Shown in pieces: positions 33,512 through 41,684 of a stretch of 64,000 bases of DNA. The first letter of the stretch is position 1. Each line of letters starts with the position of its first letter. The notes below the pieces were generated by a model that worked only from the letters and a program-made list of their open reading frames with translations, searched no databases and was not told the origin of the DNA. The stretch spans positions 1 through 64,000 of the forward strand of contig UQFO01000012.1 in assembly GCA_900540275.1 (NCBI GenBank), written 5' to 3'. Made by a program: the position numbers and the translations under genes. This DNA comes from an uncultured Oscillospiraceae bacterium. Its GTDB lineage: Bacteria > Bacillota > Clostridia > Oscillospirales > Acutalibacteraceae.

Positions 33512-34378
33512 TCAGGCCTTATTTACAGAGCCGAACAGTTCCATCTTCTCTTTGACCGTCGCCTTGATTGCCTCAAAGCCGGGAGCGAGAAGCTTTCTCG
33601 GGTCGAAGCCCTTACCCTGTAAATCCTTGCCGTCCTCGATATACTTTCTCGTCGCCGCGGCGAAGGAAAGCTGGCACTCCGTATTGACGTTGATTTTAGA
33701 AACGCCCAGGGAAATTGCCTTCTTAATCATATCCTCCGGGATGCCGGTGCCTCCGTGGAGAACGAGCGGCATGGAACCGGTCAGCTGCTGGACGGCGTCG
33801 AGCGTATCGAAGCTCAGGCCAGCCCAATTTTCCGGGTATTTGCCGTGGATGTTGCCAATACCGGCTGCGAGCATCGTAACGCCCAAATCAGCAATCATTT
33901 TGCACTCCTGGGGGTCAGCGCACTCGCCCATACCGACGACGCCGTCTTCCTCGCCGCCGATGGAGCCAACCTCAGCCTCGATTGAAAGGCCTTTGTCATT
34001 GCAGATTTTTACAAGCTCTTTTGTCTTTTCAATGTTTTCCTCAATCGGGTAATGGGAACCGTCGAACATGATGGAGCTGAAGCCCGCTTCTATGCACTTG
34101 AGCGCGCCTTCATAGCTGCCGTGGTCGAGGTGAAGCGCGACCGGAACCGTAATATTAAGCTCGTCGAGCATGCCGTTGACCATATTGACGACCGTCTTGT
34201 AGCCGCACATATATTTTCCCGCGCCCTCAGATACGCCGAGGATGACAGGTGAGCCGAGCTCCTGAGCTGTCAGGAGAATCGCTTTGGTCCATTCGAGGTT
34301 GTTGATGTTGAATTGGCCGACGGCGTAATGGCCGGCCTTTGCCTTCGTGAGCATTTCTTTTGCGTTTACCAGTGGCAT
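33512..34378 (-). CDS. fba: Class II fructose-bisphosphate aldolase
   Basis: A 288-residue zinc-dependent aldolase that cleaves fructose 1,6-bisphosphate in glycolysis. The Zn ligands sit in LHLDHG (near 82-87), KYPE near 180 and LHGGTG near 208-213; INVNTE (near 232-237) binds phosphate. Length is typical of the class. The start ATG follows TTGGAGTG. A 6-bp hairpin AAACGC/GCGTTT lies in its leader. Confidence 0.96.
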   Translation of the reverse strand: MPLVNAKEMLTKAKAGHYAVGQFNINNLEWTKAILLTAQELGSPVILGVSEGAGKYMCGYKTVVNMVNGMLDELNITVPVALHLDHGSYEGALKCIEAGFSSIMFDGSHYPIEENIEKTKELVKICNDKGLSIEAEVGSIGGEEDGVVGMGECADPQECKMIADLGVTMLAAGIGNIHGKYPENWAGLSFDTLDAVQQLTGSMPLVLHGGTGIPEDMIKKAISLGVSKINVNTECQLSFAAATRKYIEDGKDLQGKGFDPRKLLAPGFEAIKATVKEKMELFGSVNKA

Positions 34379-34528
34379 TTAAATCACTCCAAAATTTTAA
34401 ATTTCCTGCTGCGCGTGTACCAAATGTTTGGCGCAAACGCGAAAACAGCGTTTACGAAGTTTATTATACATGATTATGTGCGAAATAAAAAGGGGGGAAC
34501 ATAAAAAAATCAAAAATTGAAAAGAGGC

Positions 34529-34557
34529 TTGACTTGTACAGGGGATTGCGGTAAAAA
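34529..34557 (+). promoter_or_regulatory. Promoter of the MIF-like gene
   Basis: TTGACT (34529-34534) and TAAAAA (34552-34557) with a 17-bp spacer, about 40 bp before ATG 34597. Confidence 0.5.
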
Positions 34558-34596
34558 TAAACTGTAAGAAAAAATAATATATTGGAGGATAAAACT

Positions 34597-34941
34597 ATGC
34601 CCTGTATACAATTGAAAGTAAGCACGCCTGTAACGCAGAAGCAGGAGATAACGCTGAAGGAACGGCTCGGCCAGGCGATTACCATTTTTCCCGGAAAAAC
34701 AGAAGCATGGCTTATGGTGGAAATAGAAGCGGACTGCCATTTATGGCTTAGCGGCGACAACAGCGCGCCTGCGGCGTTTGCTGAGGTGAAAATTCTTGGC
34801 ACATCCACAAGGGAGTATTTTGAAAAGATGACTGCCGAGCTTTGCAAAATCTTCAGCGAGGTGCTGGGCATTCCCGGCGACCGGACGTATGTAAAGTACG
34901 AGGAGGTTACGCACTGGGGCTTTAACGGCGGGAATTTTTGA
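34597..34941 (+). CDS. MIF/phenylpyruvate tautomerase family protein
   Basis: A 114-residue trimeric tautomerase homologue. Pro2 after the initiator Met is the conserved catalytic base once Met is removed. The family Lys and hydrophobic strands (WLMVEIEADCHLW near 44-56) are present. ATG 34597 follows GGAGG by eight bases. It heads a plus-strand group with the GT-C protein, DUF6440 and YjbQ. The physiological substrate is unknown. Confidence 0.88.
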   Translation: MPCIQLKVSTPVTQKQEITLKERLGQAITIFPGKTEAWLMVEIEADCHLWLSGDNSAPAAFAEVKILGTSTREYFEKMTAELCKIFSEVLGIPGDRTYVKYEEVTHWGFNGGNF

Positions 34942-34972
34942 GGACTAATAGGGGGAAGACGGAGGAAAAGCA

Positions 34973-36199
34973 GTGGAAAAGAAAAATGAAGTACACGATA
35001 ACCGACGGATTTTAGAGCAGCGGATTACGCTGTGGAAAGGCTTCTCAGTCAGGCTTGCGGATATTATTGCCTTTCTGGGAATCACCCTGCTTGCGGTGCT
35101 GGTGAGATACGCGTTAATCGGGGCGGTTTCTCCCGATTATACATATTATCTGGAACCGTGGGCGCGCCAGATTGAGAGTAATCCGGGCGGGCCGCTGATG
35201 TCGCTGGGTAAGAGTATTGGCAATTATACGCCGCTTTACATGTATTTTTTCACATTGGCGCAGTATCTGCCAATTGGTAAGCTTGAGGCAGTTAAACTGA
35301 TTACGCTTGTATTTGACTTTATAGCAGCGTTTTTCTTTCTGTATTATGCAGGCAAAAGGACAGGCTCCATACCGAAGGGGCTGCTTGCGTATGGAGTAGT
35401 TCTTTTCCTGCCCTCTGTGCTGATAAACGGCGCGCTATGGGGGCAATGTGATATAATATTTACGTTTTTTATGGTACTGTCGTTTCTTTGGATTATGAAA
35501 GGGAAGCCGGCAGGCGGTATGATATTTTATGGGATTGCCTTCGCGCTTAAGCTTCAGGCCGTGTTTTTTCTGCCGGTTCTGCTTGTGCTTTGGCTCCATA
35601 AAAAAATGAAGCTTTGGACATTCCTGCTGGTTCCGGGTGTGTATCTGGTAAGCGTGGTACCGGCGCTGCTTTTCGGAAGAAGCCTTGAGGATGTACTTTC
35701 CGTGTACCTCAGGCAAACCTCTGCCTACAGTGCGAACCTGTCGATGGATTTTCCGAACATCTACCAGATTACCGGGGACCGTTTCATCGGACAAATGGGA
35801 ACGGCAGCGGTTATTTTTACGGTCGCGCTTCTGGCGGTGATGGCATATTATCTTTACTGCAATCGGTCGATAAACTGGAATGCGGACAGGTATTTGCTGC
35901 TGGCGCTGTTTGTCCTGCTGCTGGTACCGTACTTTCTGCCGTATATGCACGACAGGTATACATTCCCGGCCGACATTTTTGCCCTGCTGCTGTTTTTCCG
36001 TAATAAACGGTATTTCTGGACTGTAATCGCAACACAGCTGCTGTCCGTCCTTTCCTACCAGAGATTCCTTTTTCAGCAGGAGGGAATACCTTATTCCTGG
36101 GCAGCGGTCGCGTATTTGCTTTTTCTGTGCTTTCTCGCATACCGGCTTGTCAGGCCGGAAAAAGCGAAAGCCCATAGCTTATTAGAAAAAAGCCTTTAA
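34973..36199 (+). CDS. GT-C-fold membrane glycosyltransferase
   Basis: A 408-residue protein with about ten membrane segments beginning near residue 29. The first extracytoplasmic loop contains DYTYYLEPW and NYTPLYMYFF, with a conserved acidic Asp of the GT-C type (DPD or DY positions), and the segment LINGALWGQCDIIFT near 150 is typical of polyprenyl-phosphate-sugar transferases. GTG 34973 has GGAGG seven bases upstream. The acceptor, perhaps a surface glycolipid or glycan, is inferred only. Confidence 0.78.
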   Translation: MEKKNEVHDNRRILEQRITLWKGFSVRLADIIAFLGITLLAVLVRYALIGAVSPDYTYYLEPWARQIESNPGGPLMSLGKSIGNYTPLYMYFFTLAQYLPIGKLEAVKLITLVFDFIAAFFFLYYAGKRTGSIPKGLLAYGVVLFLPSVLINGALWGQCDIIFTFFMVLSFLWIMKGKPAGGMIFYGIAFALKLQAVFFLPVLLVLWLHKKMKLWTFLLVPGVYLVSVVPALLFGRSLEDVLSVYLRQTSAYSANLSMDFPNIYQITGDRFIGQMGTAAVIFTVALLAVMAYYLYCNRSINWNADRYLLLALFVLLLVPYFLPYMHDRYTFPADIFALLLFFRNKRYFWTVIATQLLSVLSYQRFLFQQEGIPYSWAAVAYLLFLCFLAYRLVRPEKAKAHSLLEKSL

Positions 36200-36237
36200 A
36201 CAATTCAGGAAAACAATATAATGGAGGAATGGATAGA

Positions 36238-36417
36238 ATGGCGAAATCTGACCGTTTTGAACGGGTGTACAGGCAGGGAACGCTTACCCAGACGGAAATA
36301 TGGGTGGACAGGGAAACCGGCGTCAATTATTTATACCATGAGGACGGCTATTCCGGCGGATTGACCGTCCTGCTTGACCGCAGCGGCAATCCCGTGATTT
36401 CCCCCGTTATAGATTAA
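36238..36417 (+). CDS. DUF6440 family protein
   Basis: A 59-residue protein that I recognise as DUF6440: MAKSDRFERVYRQG then EIWVDRETGVNYLYH and a GGLTVLLDRSGNPVIS ending. ATG 36238 follows GGAGG by ten bases; ATG 36229 would leave no spacing. Function unknown; similar small proteins are common in Clostridia. Confidence 0.8.
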   Translation: MAKSDRFERVYRQGTLTQTEIWVDRETGVNYLYHEDGYSGGLTVLLDRSGNPVISPVID

Positions 36418-36495
36418 TAAAAATCCGGTTATCCGGCGGTACGCTGCGTTGTGCAGACCCCAAAGGAGCCGTCGGGCAAAAAAGGAGCCTTTTAC

Positions 36496-36912
36496 ATGAA
36501 ATCCTACAGAAAAGAATTATTTTTTCAAATCCCGTCGCGCCGCGGGCTTGTGAACATCACCGGCGACGTACAGAAGGCCATCATGGAAAGCGGTGTGAAG
36601 GAGGGCCTGGTGCTTGTAAACGCCATGAACATCACGGCAAGCGTCTTTATCAACGACGACGAGAGCGGCCTGCACCGGGACTATGAAGCATGGCTTGAAA
36701 AGCTCGCGCCGGAAAAGCCGTACAGCCAGTACCATCATAACGGGTTTGAGGACAACGCCGACGCGCATTTAAAGCGCACCGTCATGGGTCGCGAGGTTGT
36801 CTGTGCCATTACGAATGGAAAGCTCGACTTTGGCACCTGGGAGCAGATTTTTTACTTTGAATTCGATGGGATGCGGAAAAAGCACGCGCTGATTAAAATC
36901 ATCGGTGAATAA
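36496..36912 (+). CDS. YjbQ family protein
   Basis: A 138-residue secondary thiamine-phosphate-synthase-like protein. The conserved strand [18 protein letters not shown] and the metal His residues in [17 protein letters not shown], ending [10 protein letters not shown], identify the family, whose biological role is not settled. ATG 36496 follows AAAGGAG by eight bases. A terminator closes the group. Confidence 0.9.
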   Translation: MKSYRKELFFQIPSRRGLVNITGDVQKAIMESGVKEGLVLVNAMNITASVFINDDESGLHRDYEAWLEKLAPEKPYSQYHHNGFEDNADAHLKRTVMGREVVCAITNGKLDFGTWEQIFYFEFDGMRKKHALIKIIGE

Positions 36913-36926
36913 TCAGAAGAAATACA

Positions 36927-36955
36927 GGCCGGACGGGATTCCCGTCCGGCCTTTT
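36927..36955. terminator. Intrinsic terminator
   Basis: GGCCGGACGGG (36927-36937) and CCCGTCCGGCC (36941-36951) with loop ATT and a T run. It overlaps the stop of the convergent gene. Confidence 0.9.
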
Positions 36956-37661
36956 AAAACCAATTAAGATATTTTACATGAATTTTTTTACCGGCCCCAT
37001 CCTCTATATCGTAGGCAGCCAGGTAGACGGCATCAAAGGCCGCGCAGAGATACGGGGCAAGCTCCCGTTCCAATTCCCCTGTTTTCAGGGCCGAGACATT
37101 GATTGTTCCGCATTTTTTGAAATATCGATTATCAAACAGGCGGTCAAGCGTTTCTTCCCACTGCCTGGAAGCGGCGGCGCCGTTTAAAGAAGGGGCAACA
37201 AGAAAGCATTTGGTTTCCCTTATATCTTCTACGGCGGGTTTTGTATAGAGCGCACTGTAAAAATCGTCCTTTGACAGAATTTCTTCAAACATGCGCGTTC
37301 CCATTGCGGAAAGCCCTTGTACCTGTACCGCGTATTTTCCATAGGGCGTTCCGGAGACAAAAAAGCACTTCTGGAACAGCGCAAGGCCGTCCTCCATGTC
37401 CTCCGGCTGTGAAAACGCTTCCGCCAGAGGAAAAACCGACGTCATGGACAGGCCATATTGCTTTTGATAAAAATAAAGATGTGCGATTTCATGCTGTAAA
37501 AGCACGTTTTTTAAAACGAGCTCCTTATACCATGCAGACGGACGTTCCGCCTTTGGGAAATAAGGCGCGTTTTCCTGTAAAAATAGCAGGGAAAGCGGCA
37601 GAGCGGACGGCTCGTCCCAGATATGTATCCTTCTTTCTTCGAATGAAATTTCCTGAAGCAT
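36954..37661 (-). CDS. Hypothetical protein with HExxH motif
   Basis: A 235-residue cytoplasmic protein. H57-E58-I59-A60-H61 in LLQHEIAHLYFYQ forms a zincin-like motif inside a helix, and a third metal ligand is not obvious. The C-terminal half is acidic and aromatic. ATG 37661 has GAGG nine bases upstream. It is monocistronic and convergent with yjbQ. I do not recognise the family; protease activity is possible but unproven. Confidence 0.65.
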   Translation of the reverse strand: MLQEISFEERRIHIWDEPSALPLSLLFLQENAPYFPKAERPSAWYKELVLKNVLLQHEIAHLYFYQKQYGLSMTSVFPLAEAFSQPEDMEDGLALFQKCFFVSGTPYGKYAVQVQGLSAMGTRMFEEILSKDDFYSALYTKPAVEDIRETKCFLVAPSLNGAAASRQWEETLDRLFDNRYFKKCGTINVSALKTGELERELAPYLCAAFDAVYLAAYDIEDGAGKKIHVKYLNWF

Positions 37662-37779
37662 TTAGGTTGACCTCGTTTTTTTATTTATTCTATCATAAGT
37701 GAAAAGCGGTTTCATTGCAAACAAAAACAGCGTGCGTAAAGGTTTGCATGGACATTTTTCCTTCAAAATCCGTATTGTC

Positions 37780-37809
37780 TTGACGCGGGCGCATATATAT
37801 TGATAGAAT
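37780..37809 (+). promoter_or_regulatory. AGCS symporter promoter
   Basis: TTGACG (37780-37785) and TAGAAT (37804-37809) spaced by 18 bp, about 42 bp before the ATG. Confidence 0.65.
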
Positions 37810-37850
37810 GAACGTGTTTTGCACAAAAGTTGAAAGCGGTGACGAGGAAA

Positions 37851-39713
37851 ATGATGGAGCAGATTATAGAAGCGGTAACGCAGGGGAACGCGTTTCTCAA
37901 CGGAATCGTATGGGGTGTGCCGATGATTGCCCTGATTCTCGGCACAGGCATTTACATGAGCTTCCGCACAAAGTTTTTTCAGATAAGAAAAGCGAAATAT
38001 ACCACAAGGGAAACGTTCCTTGCGATTTTCCGGAAGCGTTCCGTTACGAAAACAAAGGATAAAAAGGCGGTTTCGCAGTTCCAGGCGATGTCCACGGCGC
38101 TTGCCGCGAGCATTGGCACCGGCAACATCGCGGGTGTTGCGACGGCAATCGCAATCGGCGGGCCGGGCGCGGTGTTCTGGATGTGGATATCCGCCTTTTT
38201 CGGGATGATGACGAGCTTTTCGGAAAACGTGCTCGGTATCTTTTACCGCAAAAAGAACAAAAAGGGCGAATGGTCCGGCGGCGCGATGTATTACCTGGAA
38301 AACGGGCTGAAGGAAAAAAAGGGCCTGCGCCACTTTGCAAAGCCCCTTGCCGTTTTATTTGCGCTGTTTTGCGTGCTCGCGTCGTTCGGGATTGGCAATA
38401 TGACGCAGGTTAACTCTATCGCTTCCTGTATGAAAACAGCGTTTGAGCCGATGATGGGCTTTGAAATACCAAATCTTGTGACCGGAATCGTGCTTGCCGC
38501 AATTGCGGGGCTGGTTATTATCGGCGGTATCAAGCGCATCGGCAAGGTAACGGAAAAGCTCGTCCCGTTCATGGCGTGCGCGTATATGCTTGGAACGCTC
38601 GTCATTTTTTTCTCGAACTTTGAACAGATTCCCTATGTGTTCGGCAGCATCTTCCACAGCGCATTCAGCTTTGAATCTATCGGCGGCGGCGTAGGCGGCG
38701 CCATTGTCAAGCAGGCTGTGGACATGGGCTTCAAGCGCGGCGTATTCTCAAATGAGGCGGGCCTCGGCTCGTCGGTTATGGTCAACAGCTCCTCCGACGT
38801 CAAGGAGCCGGTCGTGCAGGGCATGTGGGGCATTTTTGAAGTGTTTTTCGACACCATAGTCGTCTGCACCCTGACGGCCTTCGTCCTGCTTTCAAGTACG
38901 ACGGGCAGCGCCGTGCCGATTGAGGAAGCGCTTCAGAATATCAGTACGCAGACGCAGTTCATACAGATTGCCGACGGCGCAGATTACGCAGGCGAAATCC
39001 CATTAATCGATGAAAATGACAACGGCGTCGTTATCCAGACGAAGGGGGAAAGCGGCGGGAAAAGCTTTTTGGCAAAAACAATCTGGGGGCAGGAATTTTC
39101 CGTACATACGCTGCCGGCTGAGAAGAAGACGGAAAGCGATTATATTTTTACAAACGTGATGACAGTCAAGGGCGTTCAAAGCACAGACCGCCACGGCGAC
39201 CCGGTCGTTGATGAAAACGGCAGCCCGGTCATCAGCTCGGTCAAGATAGAAAAGGTGGAGGGCGTACCGCTGGTTACGTATGCGTTTTCGGAGCGCTTTG
39301 GAGACGCGGCGGGAATTATTCTTGCAATTGCGGTTTTGCTGTTTGCCTTTTCAACCGTCATCGGCTGGTCCTTTTACGGGACGAAGGCAATGGAATACCT
39401 GTTTGGGACAAAATCGACCGTACTGTATAAAATACTGTTTGTCCTGTTTATTGTCGTAGGCGCCACGATGAGCCTTGACCTTGCGTGGGGGATTGCGGAT
39501 ACGTTAAACGGCCTGATGGCTCTGCCGAACCTCATCGGCGTACTTGCGCTCTCCGGCACCGTTCTTAAAATCACGCATAACTACGTCAAGCGCAAGGCGT
39601 GCGACAATCCACGTATCGTCGAGCCAATGCTGTCGGCCTATCCGGACATCCAGCATGAGCAATATAAAAAGCTGATTGAGGAGGACGACGTTACTTCAAA
39701 AAAAGAAAACTAA
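37851..39713 (+). CDS. Sodium:alanine symporter family (AGCS) with large inserted loop
   Basis: A 620-residue cation-coupled amino acid transporter. The AGCS hallmark MSTALAASIGTGNIAGVATA (near 80-99), NEAGLGSS (near 303) and the C-terminal FAFSTVIGWSFYG are present. The usual length is 450-480; here an extra soluble stretch of roughly 100 residues (about bases 38910-39290) replaces a short loop between two late membrane segments. Residues there are Asp/Gly/Val-rich. ATG 37851 and 37854 are adjacent alternatives after GAGG. Substrate specificity is not assigned. Confidence 0.92.
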   Translation: MMEQIIEAVTQGNAFLNGIVWGVPMIALILGTGIYMSFRTKFFQIRKAKYTTRETFLAIFRKRSVTKTKDKKAVSQFQAMSTALAASIGTGNIAGVATAIAIGGPGAVFWMWISAFFGMMTSFSENVLGIFYRKKNKKGEWSGGAMYYLENGLKEKKGLRHFAKPLAVLFALFCVLASFGIGNMTQVNSIASCMKTAFEPMMGFEIPNLVTGIVLAAIAGLVIIGGIKRIGKVTEKLVPFMACAYMLGTLVIFFSNFEQIPYVFGSIFHSAFSFESIGGGVGGAIVKQAVDMGFKRGVFSNEAGLGSSVMVNSSSDVKEPVVQGMWGIFEVFFDTIVVCTLTAFVLLSSTTGSAVPIEEALQNISTQTQFIQIADGADYAGEIPLIDENDNGVVIQTKGESGGKSFLAKTIWGQEFSVHTLPAEKKTESDYIFTNVMTVKGVQSTDRHGDPVVDENGSPVISSVKIEKVEGVPLVTYAFSERFGDAAGIILAIAVLLFAFSTVIGWSFYGTKAMEYLFGTKSTVLYKILFVLFIVVGATMSLDLAWGIADTLNGLMALPNLIGVLALSGTVLKITHNYVKRKACDNPRIVEPMLSAYPDIQHEQYKKLIEEDDVTSKKEN

Positions 39714-39725
39714 ACTGGGCTGCTG

Positions 39726-39758
39726 ATGCCGCCGGGAAAATTCCCGGCGGCATATTTT
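39726..39758 (+). terminator. Intrinsic terminator
   Basis: ATGCCGCCGGGAA (39726-39738) and TTCCCGGCGGCAT (39741-39753) with an ATTTT tail. Confidence 0.92.
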
Positions 39759-40061
39759 ATTCTGTATTTATTCACGGGGCGAAAAAAGCAAACAATAATT
39801 TATTATGCGATCTGGCGAAAAATCCATGTATAAAACTGCAAGGGCTTAATCTGAACAGACGGATTTACGTATAACTGTCCAAAATCGGGTAATTATATTA
39901 TTCTTTTAAAGCCTATTTTTAAAATATCACATAATAATATGTGAATAACAGGAAATTGTGAAAATTCGAGTAATAATATTGTTCCTCTCATTCCGTTTAT
40001 TTCCATTATACTGGTATTGTTAAATATAAAGCGTTGGAATTTAAAAAGGAGGCGCTGTTTT
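39759..40061 (+). repeat. AT-rich region with repeated and palindromic motifs
   Basis: A noncoding stretch of about 300 bp before the XRE gene. It holds an inverted repeat CACATA-ATAA-TATGTG (39928-39943) and two related elements GTAATTATATTATTC (about 39891) and GTAATAATATTGTTC (about 39970). These may be operators of the XRE protein. Confidence 0.45.
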
Positions 40062-40424
40062 ATGTCGCGAATTGACGAAGAGACTTCCTATATTTTAAGC
40101 CGGATTATCAGCCTGCGCACAAAGCAGGGAGAAAAGGCAGGAAAATATTTGTCTGAAAAGCAGCTGAGCAGGGATTTAGGCAAATCCGACTCCTATCTTT
40201 CCACGCTCAACAGCAACAAAACGCTGCCTTCCATGAAGACGATTATACGTATTTGCGAATACTTCGATATTTCCCTGTTTGATTTCTTTTTGGAAGAAGA
40301 GGACGATCCGGTATTCGCACGCACCTTGTACAGGGAGCTGCGGCAGTGCAGCGACGACGACCGCGCCCTGATTACCAAGCTGATTCACAGCCTGGCGGGC
40401 AAAGGTTCGGATAAGGAATCATAG
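40062..40424 (+). CDS. XRE-family helix-turn-helix regulator
   Basis: A 120-residue Cro/C1-type regulator. The HTH (LSEKQLSRDLGKSDSYLSTL, near 31-50) is followed by a C-terminal acidic tail (FFLEEEDD) and a small helical module. ATG 40062 follows AAAAAGGAGG. It is monocistronic and lies downstream of AT-rich repeats that may be its operators. A single-gene autoregulated repressor is likely; the target is unknown. Confidence 0.85.
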   Translation: MSRIDEETSYILSRIISLRTKQGEKAGKYLSEKQLSRDLGKSDSYLSTLNSNKTLPSMKTIIRICEYFDISLFDFFLEEEDDPVFARTLYRELRQCSDDDRALITKLIHSLAGKGSDKES

Positions 40425-40461
40425 CCCGCATAGCCGGGAGCCAGAGATAATTTTATATGAT

Positions 40462-40515
40462 AAAACGCGCATCTTTCTTTTATCTGGTCAGATAAAAAAG
40501 CGATGCGCGTTTTTA
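40462..40515 (+). terminator. Extended hairpin terminator
   Basis: AAAACGCGCATC (40462-40473) pairs with GATGCGCGTTTT (40502-40513), and an inner hairpin TTTTATC/GATAAAA extends it. A T tract follows. Confidence 0.88.
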
Positions 40516-40524
40516 TTTCAATAA

Positions 40525-40704
40525 TCAGCAGGAGCTATCCCGGCCGTTTTGGGGTTCCCCGGCACAATCTATGGCAATCCATTCCCAGTCTTCGCAGCAG
40601 CGGCCCTGCAGCCCTACCCATTTCTCAAGCAGCCTGCACCAGACGTCACATTTGTCTGCATAATACTCCCCATACCTGCAATTTGTGCAGGCCTTGTTTT
40701 CCAT
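40525..40704 (-). CDS. Small Cys-rich protein, unrecognised
   Basis: A 59-residue protein too short for most gene callers. It begins MENKACTNCRYGEYYADKC and has eight Cys at positions 6, 9, 19, 23, 36, 37, 47 and 59, with aromatic residues Trp 22, 29, 40 and 42. ATG 40704 has a strong GGGGGAGG seven bases upstream. A consensus promoter lies about 126 bp upstream, with a divergent XRE gene beyond. CxxC and CxxxC spacing suggests zinc or Fe-S binding. I do not recognise the family. Confidence 0.75.
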   Translation of the reverse strand: MENKACTNCRYGEYYADKCDVWCRLLEKWVGLQGRCCEDWEWIAIDCAGEPQNGRDSSC

Positions 40705-40829
40705 ACCAACGCCTCCCCCTCATCAATTGCCAGACATAAGCGGTTTGGAACCAAAACCTTCAGAAAGAAGGTTTCCCCCCAGTTCCTTAACCGGTATGTG
40801 ATGTTTGGTCACATTGTTTTTTTCGTCTA

Positions 40830-40910
40830 ATTATACATCTATAGAATTAAAATGTCAATAACTATAGTTGATTTTATTTAACCGTTGATATTGATAGAAT
40901 ACTTCTATAG
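40830..40910 (-). promoter_or_regulatory. Consensus promoter with three CTATAG motifs
   Basis: On the minus strand TTGACA (40853-40858) and TATAAT (40830-40835) are spaced by exactly 17 bp, a perfect sigma-A promoter. CTATAG occurs at 40839-40844 (in the spacer), 40862-40867 (in the palindrome AACTATAGTT) and 40905-40910 (just before the XRE start). These are likely XRE operator sites. Confidence 0.72.
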
Positions 40911-40921
40911 GAGTGGTTTCC

Positions 40922-41257
40922 ATGTTAAATGAATTGAATGCGCAAATCGGCTGCCGCGTGCGCAGGCTGAGAAGCGAACAGAAGCTTTCCAGGGAGGGCC
41001 TGTCCGAGAAATGCGAGCTTTCTACGCAGTTTCTTGCCGATATCGAGTCCGGCAGGAAAAGCATGACGACTACAAGCCTTTGGAAGGTTGCGCGGGCGCT
41101 TTCCGTTTCTTCCGATTACCTGCTGTTTGGGAGCTGTGAAGAAAAAAACCTGACAGTTTTAATGGAAAAGGTCTCGATGCTTTCTAAAGAGGACTTGCCG
41201 CTTGCCGAAAGGCTGATTGACGCAGTTCTAGAAACACGAAGGAACAGGCTGGGGTAA
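40922..41257 (+). CDS. XRE-family helix-turn-helix regulator
   Basis: A 111-residue Cro/C1-type regulator with HTH LSREGLSEKCELSTQFLADI (about 22-41) and the family motif ESGRKSMTTTSLWKVARAL. ATG 40922 follows AGGAG by eight bases; GTG 40913 is less likely. It is divergent from the Cys-rich gene, and CTATAG sites in the shared region suggest it controls that gene and itself. A terminator follows. Confidence 0.86.
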   Translation: MLNELNAQIGCRVRRLRSEQKLSREGLSEKCELSTQFLADIESGRKSMTTTSLWKVARALSVSSDYLLFGSCEEKNLTVLMEKVSMLSKEDLPLAERLIDAVLETRRNRLG

Positions 41258-41264
41258 TATGGAG

Positions 41265-41293
41265 AAAGGCTGCCCGTACGGGCGGCTTTTTTT
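41265..41293 (+). terminator. Intrinsic terminator
   Basis: AAAGGCTGCCCG (41265-41276) and CGGGCGGCTTTT (41279-41290) pair with two G-U pairs, then T run. Confidence 0.88.
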
Positions 41294-41448
41294 GATGATT
41301 GAAAATATATATCGGAGCACCCGTTTTTTCAGCGCTGGGCTTTCAAATAAAAGGTTGGGTTTCAGCGAATTTACAGGAGTGCTGGAAAGCTTTTTACCAA
41401 TTGCGGCGAAAATATGCGAATTTTTGAAAAACGGGGGATGATAGTGCC

Positions 41449-41478
41449 TTGACGCTTAATGCGGCTATGTACTATAAT
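41449..41478 (+). promoter_or_regulatory. ftsE operon promoter
   Basis: TTGACG (41449-41454) and TATAAT (41473-41478), 18-bp spacer. It gives a leader of about 200 nt before ftsE. Confidence 0.7.
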
Positions 41479-41484
41479 AAGAAT

Positions 41485-41684
41485 TGAATCTTCTATAGCC
41501 CTTTGGGCCGGGGCCGGCTTATCGGCGGGATTCGTTCAGAATGTTGGAAGCACAGGCACGCCGTCCCTCTTTTGGGAAGAGGGGGGACAGGCACAGACTT
41601 TGTTTGGCAGACGGACCGGCGCGTTTTAGGAAGGCGCGTAAACCGCAGACAGGCGGCTTGCGGTCCGGCGAAAGGAATTGTGGT
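41485..41684 (+). other. Long structured 5' leader of ftsE
   Basis: The leader can form CCCTCTT/AAGAGGG over TTGGG (about 41573-41591), and a 7-bp pairing of CGGACCG (about 41613) with CGGTCCG (about 41660) that encloses two small hairpins next to the ribosome site. No known riboswitch consensus was recognised. Confidence 0.4.

Noticed and set aside
40549..40830. A 93-residue plus-strand ORF overlapping the Cys-rich gene
   Set aside because: No ribosome site, unlikely composition, and it lies antisense to a supported small gene.
41259..41441. 60-residue ORF after the XRE gene
   Set aside because: Begins inside the terminator hairpin and has no ribosome site or recognisable sequence.
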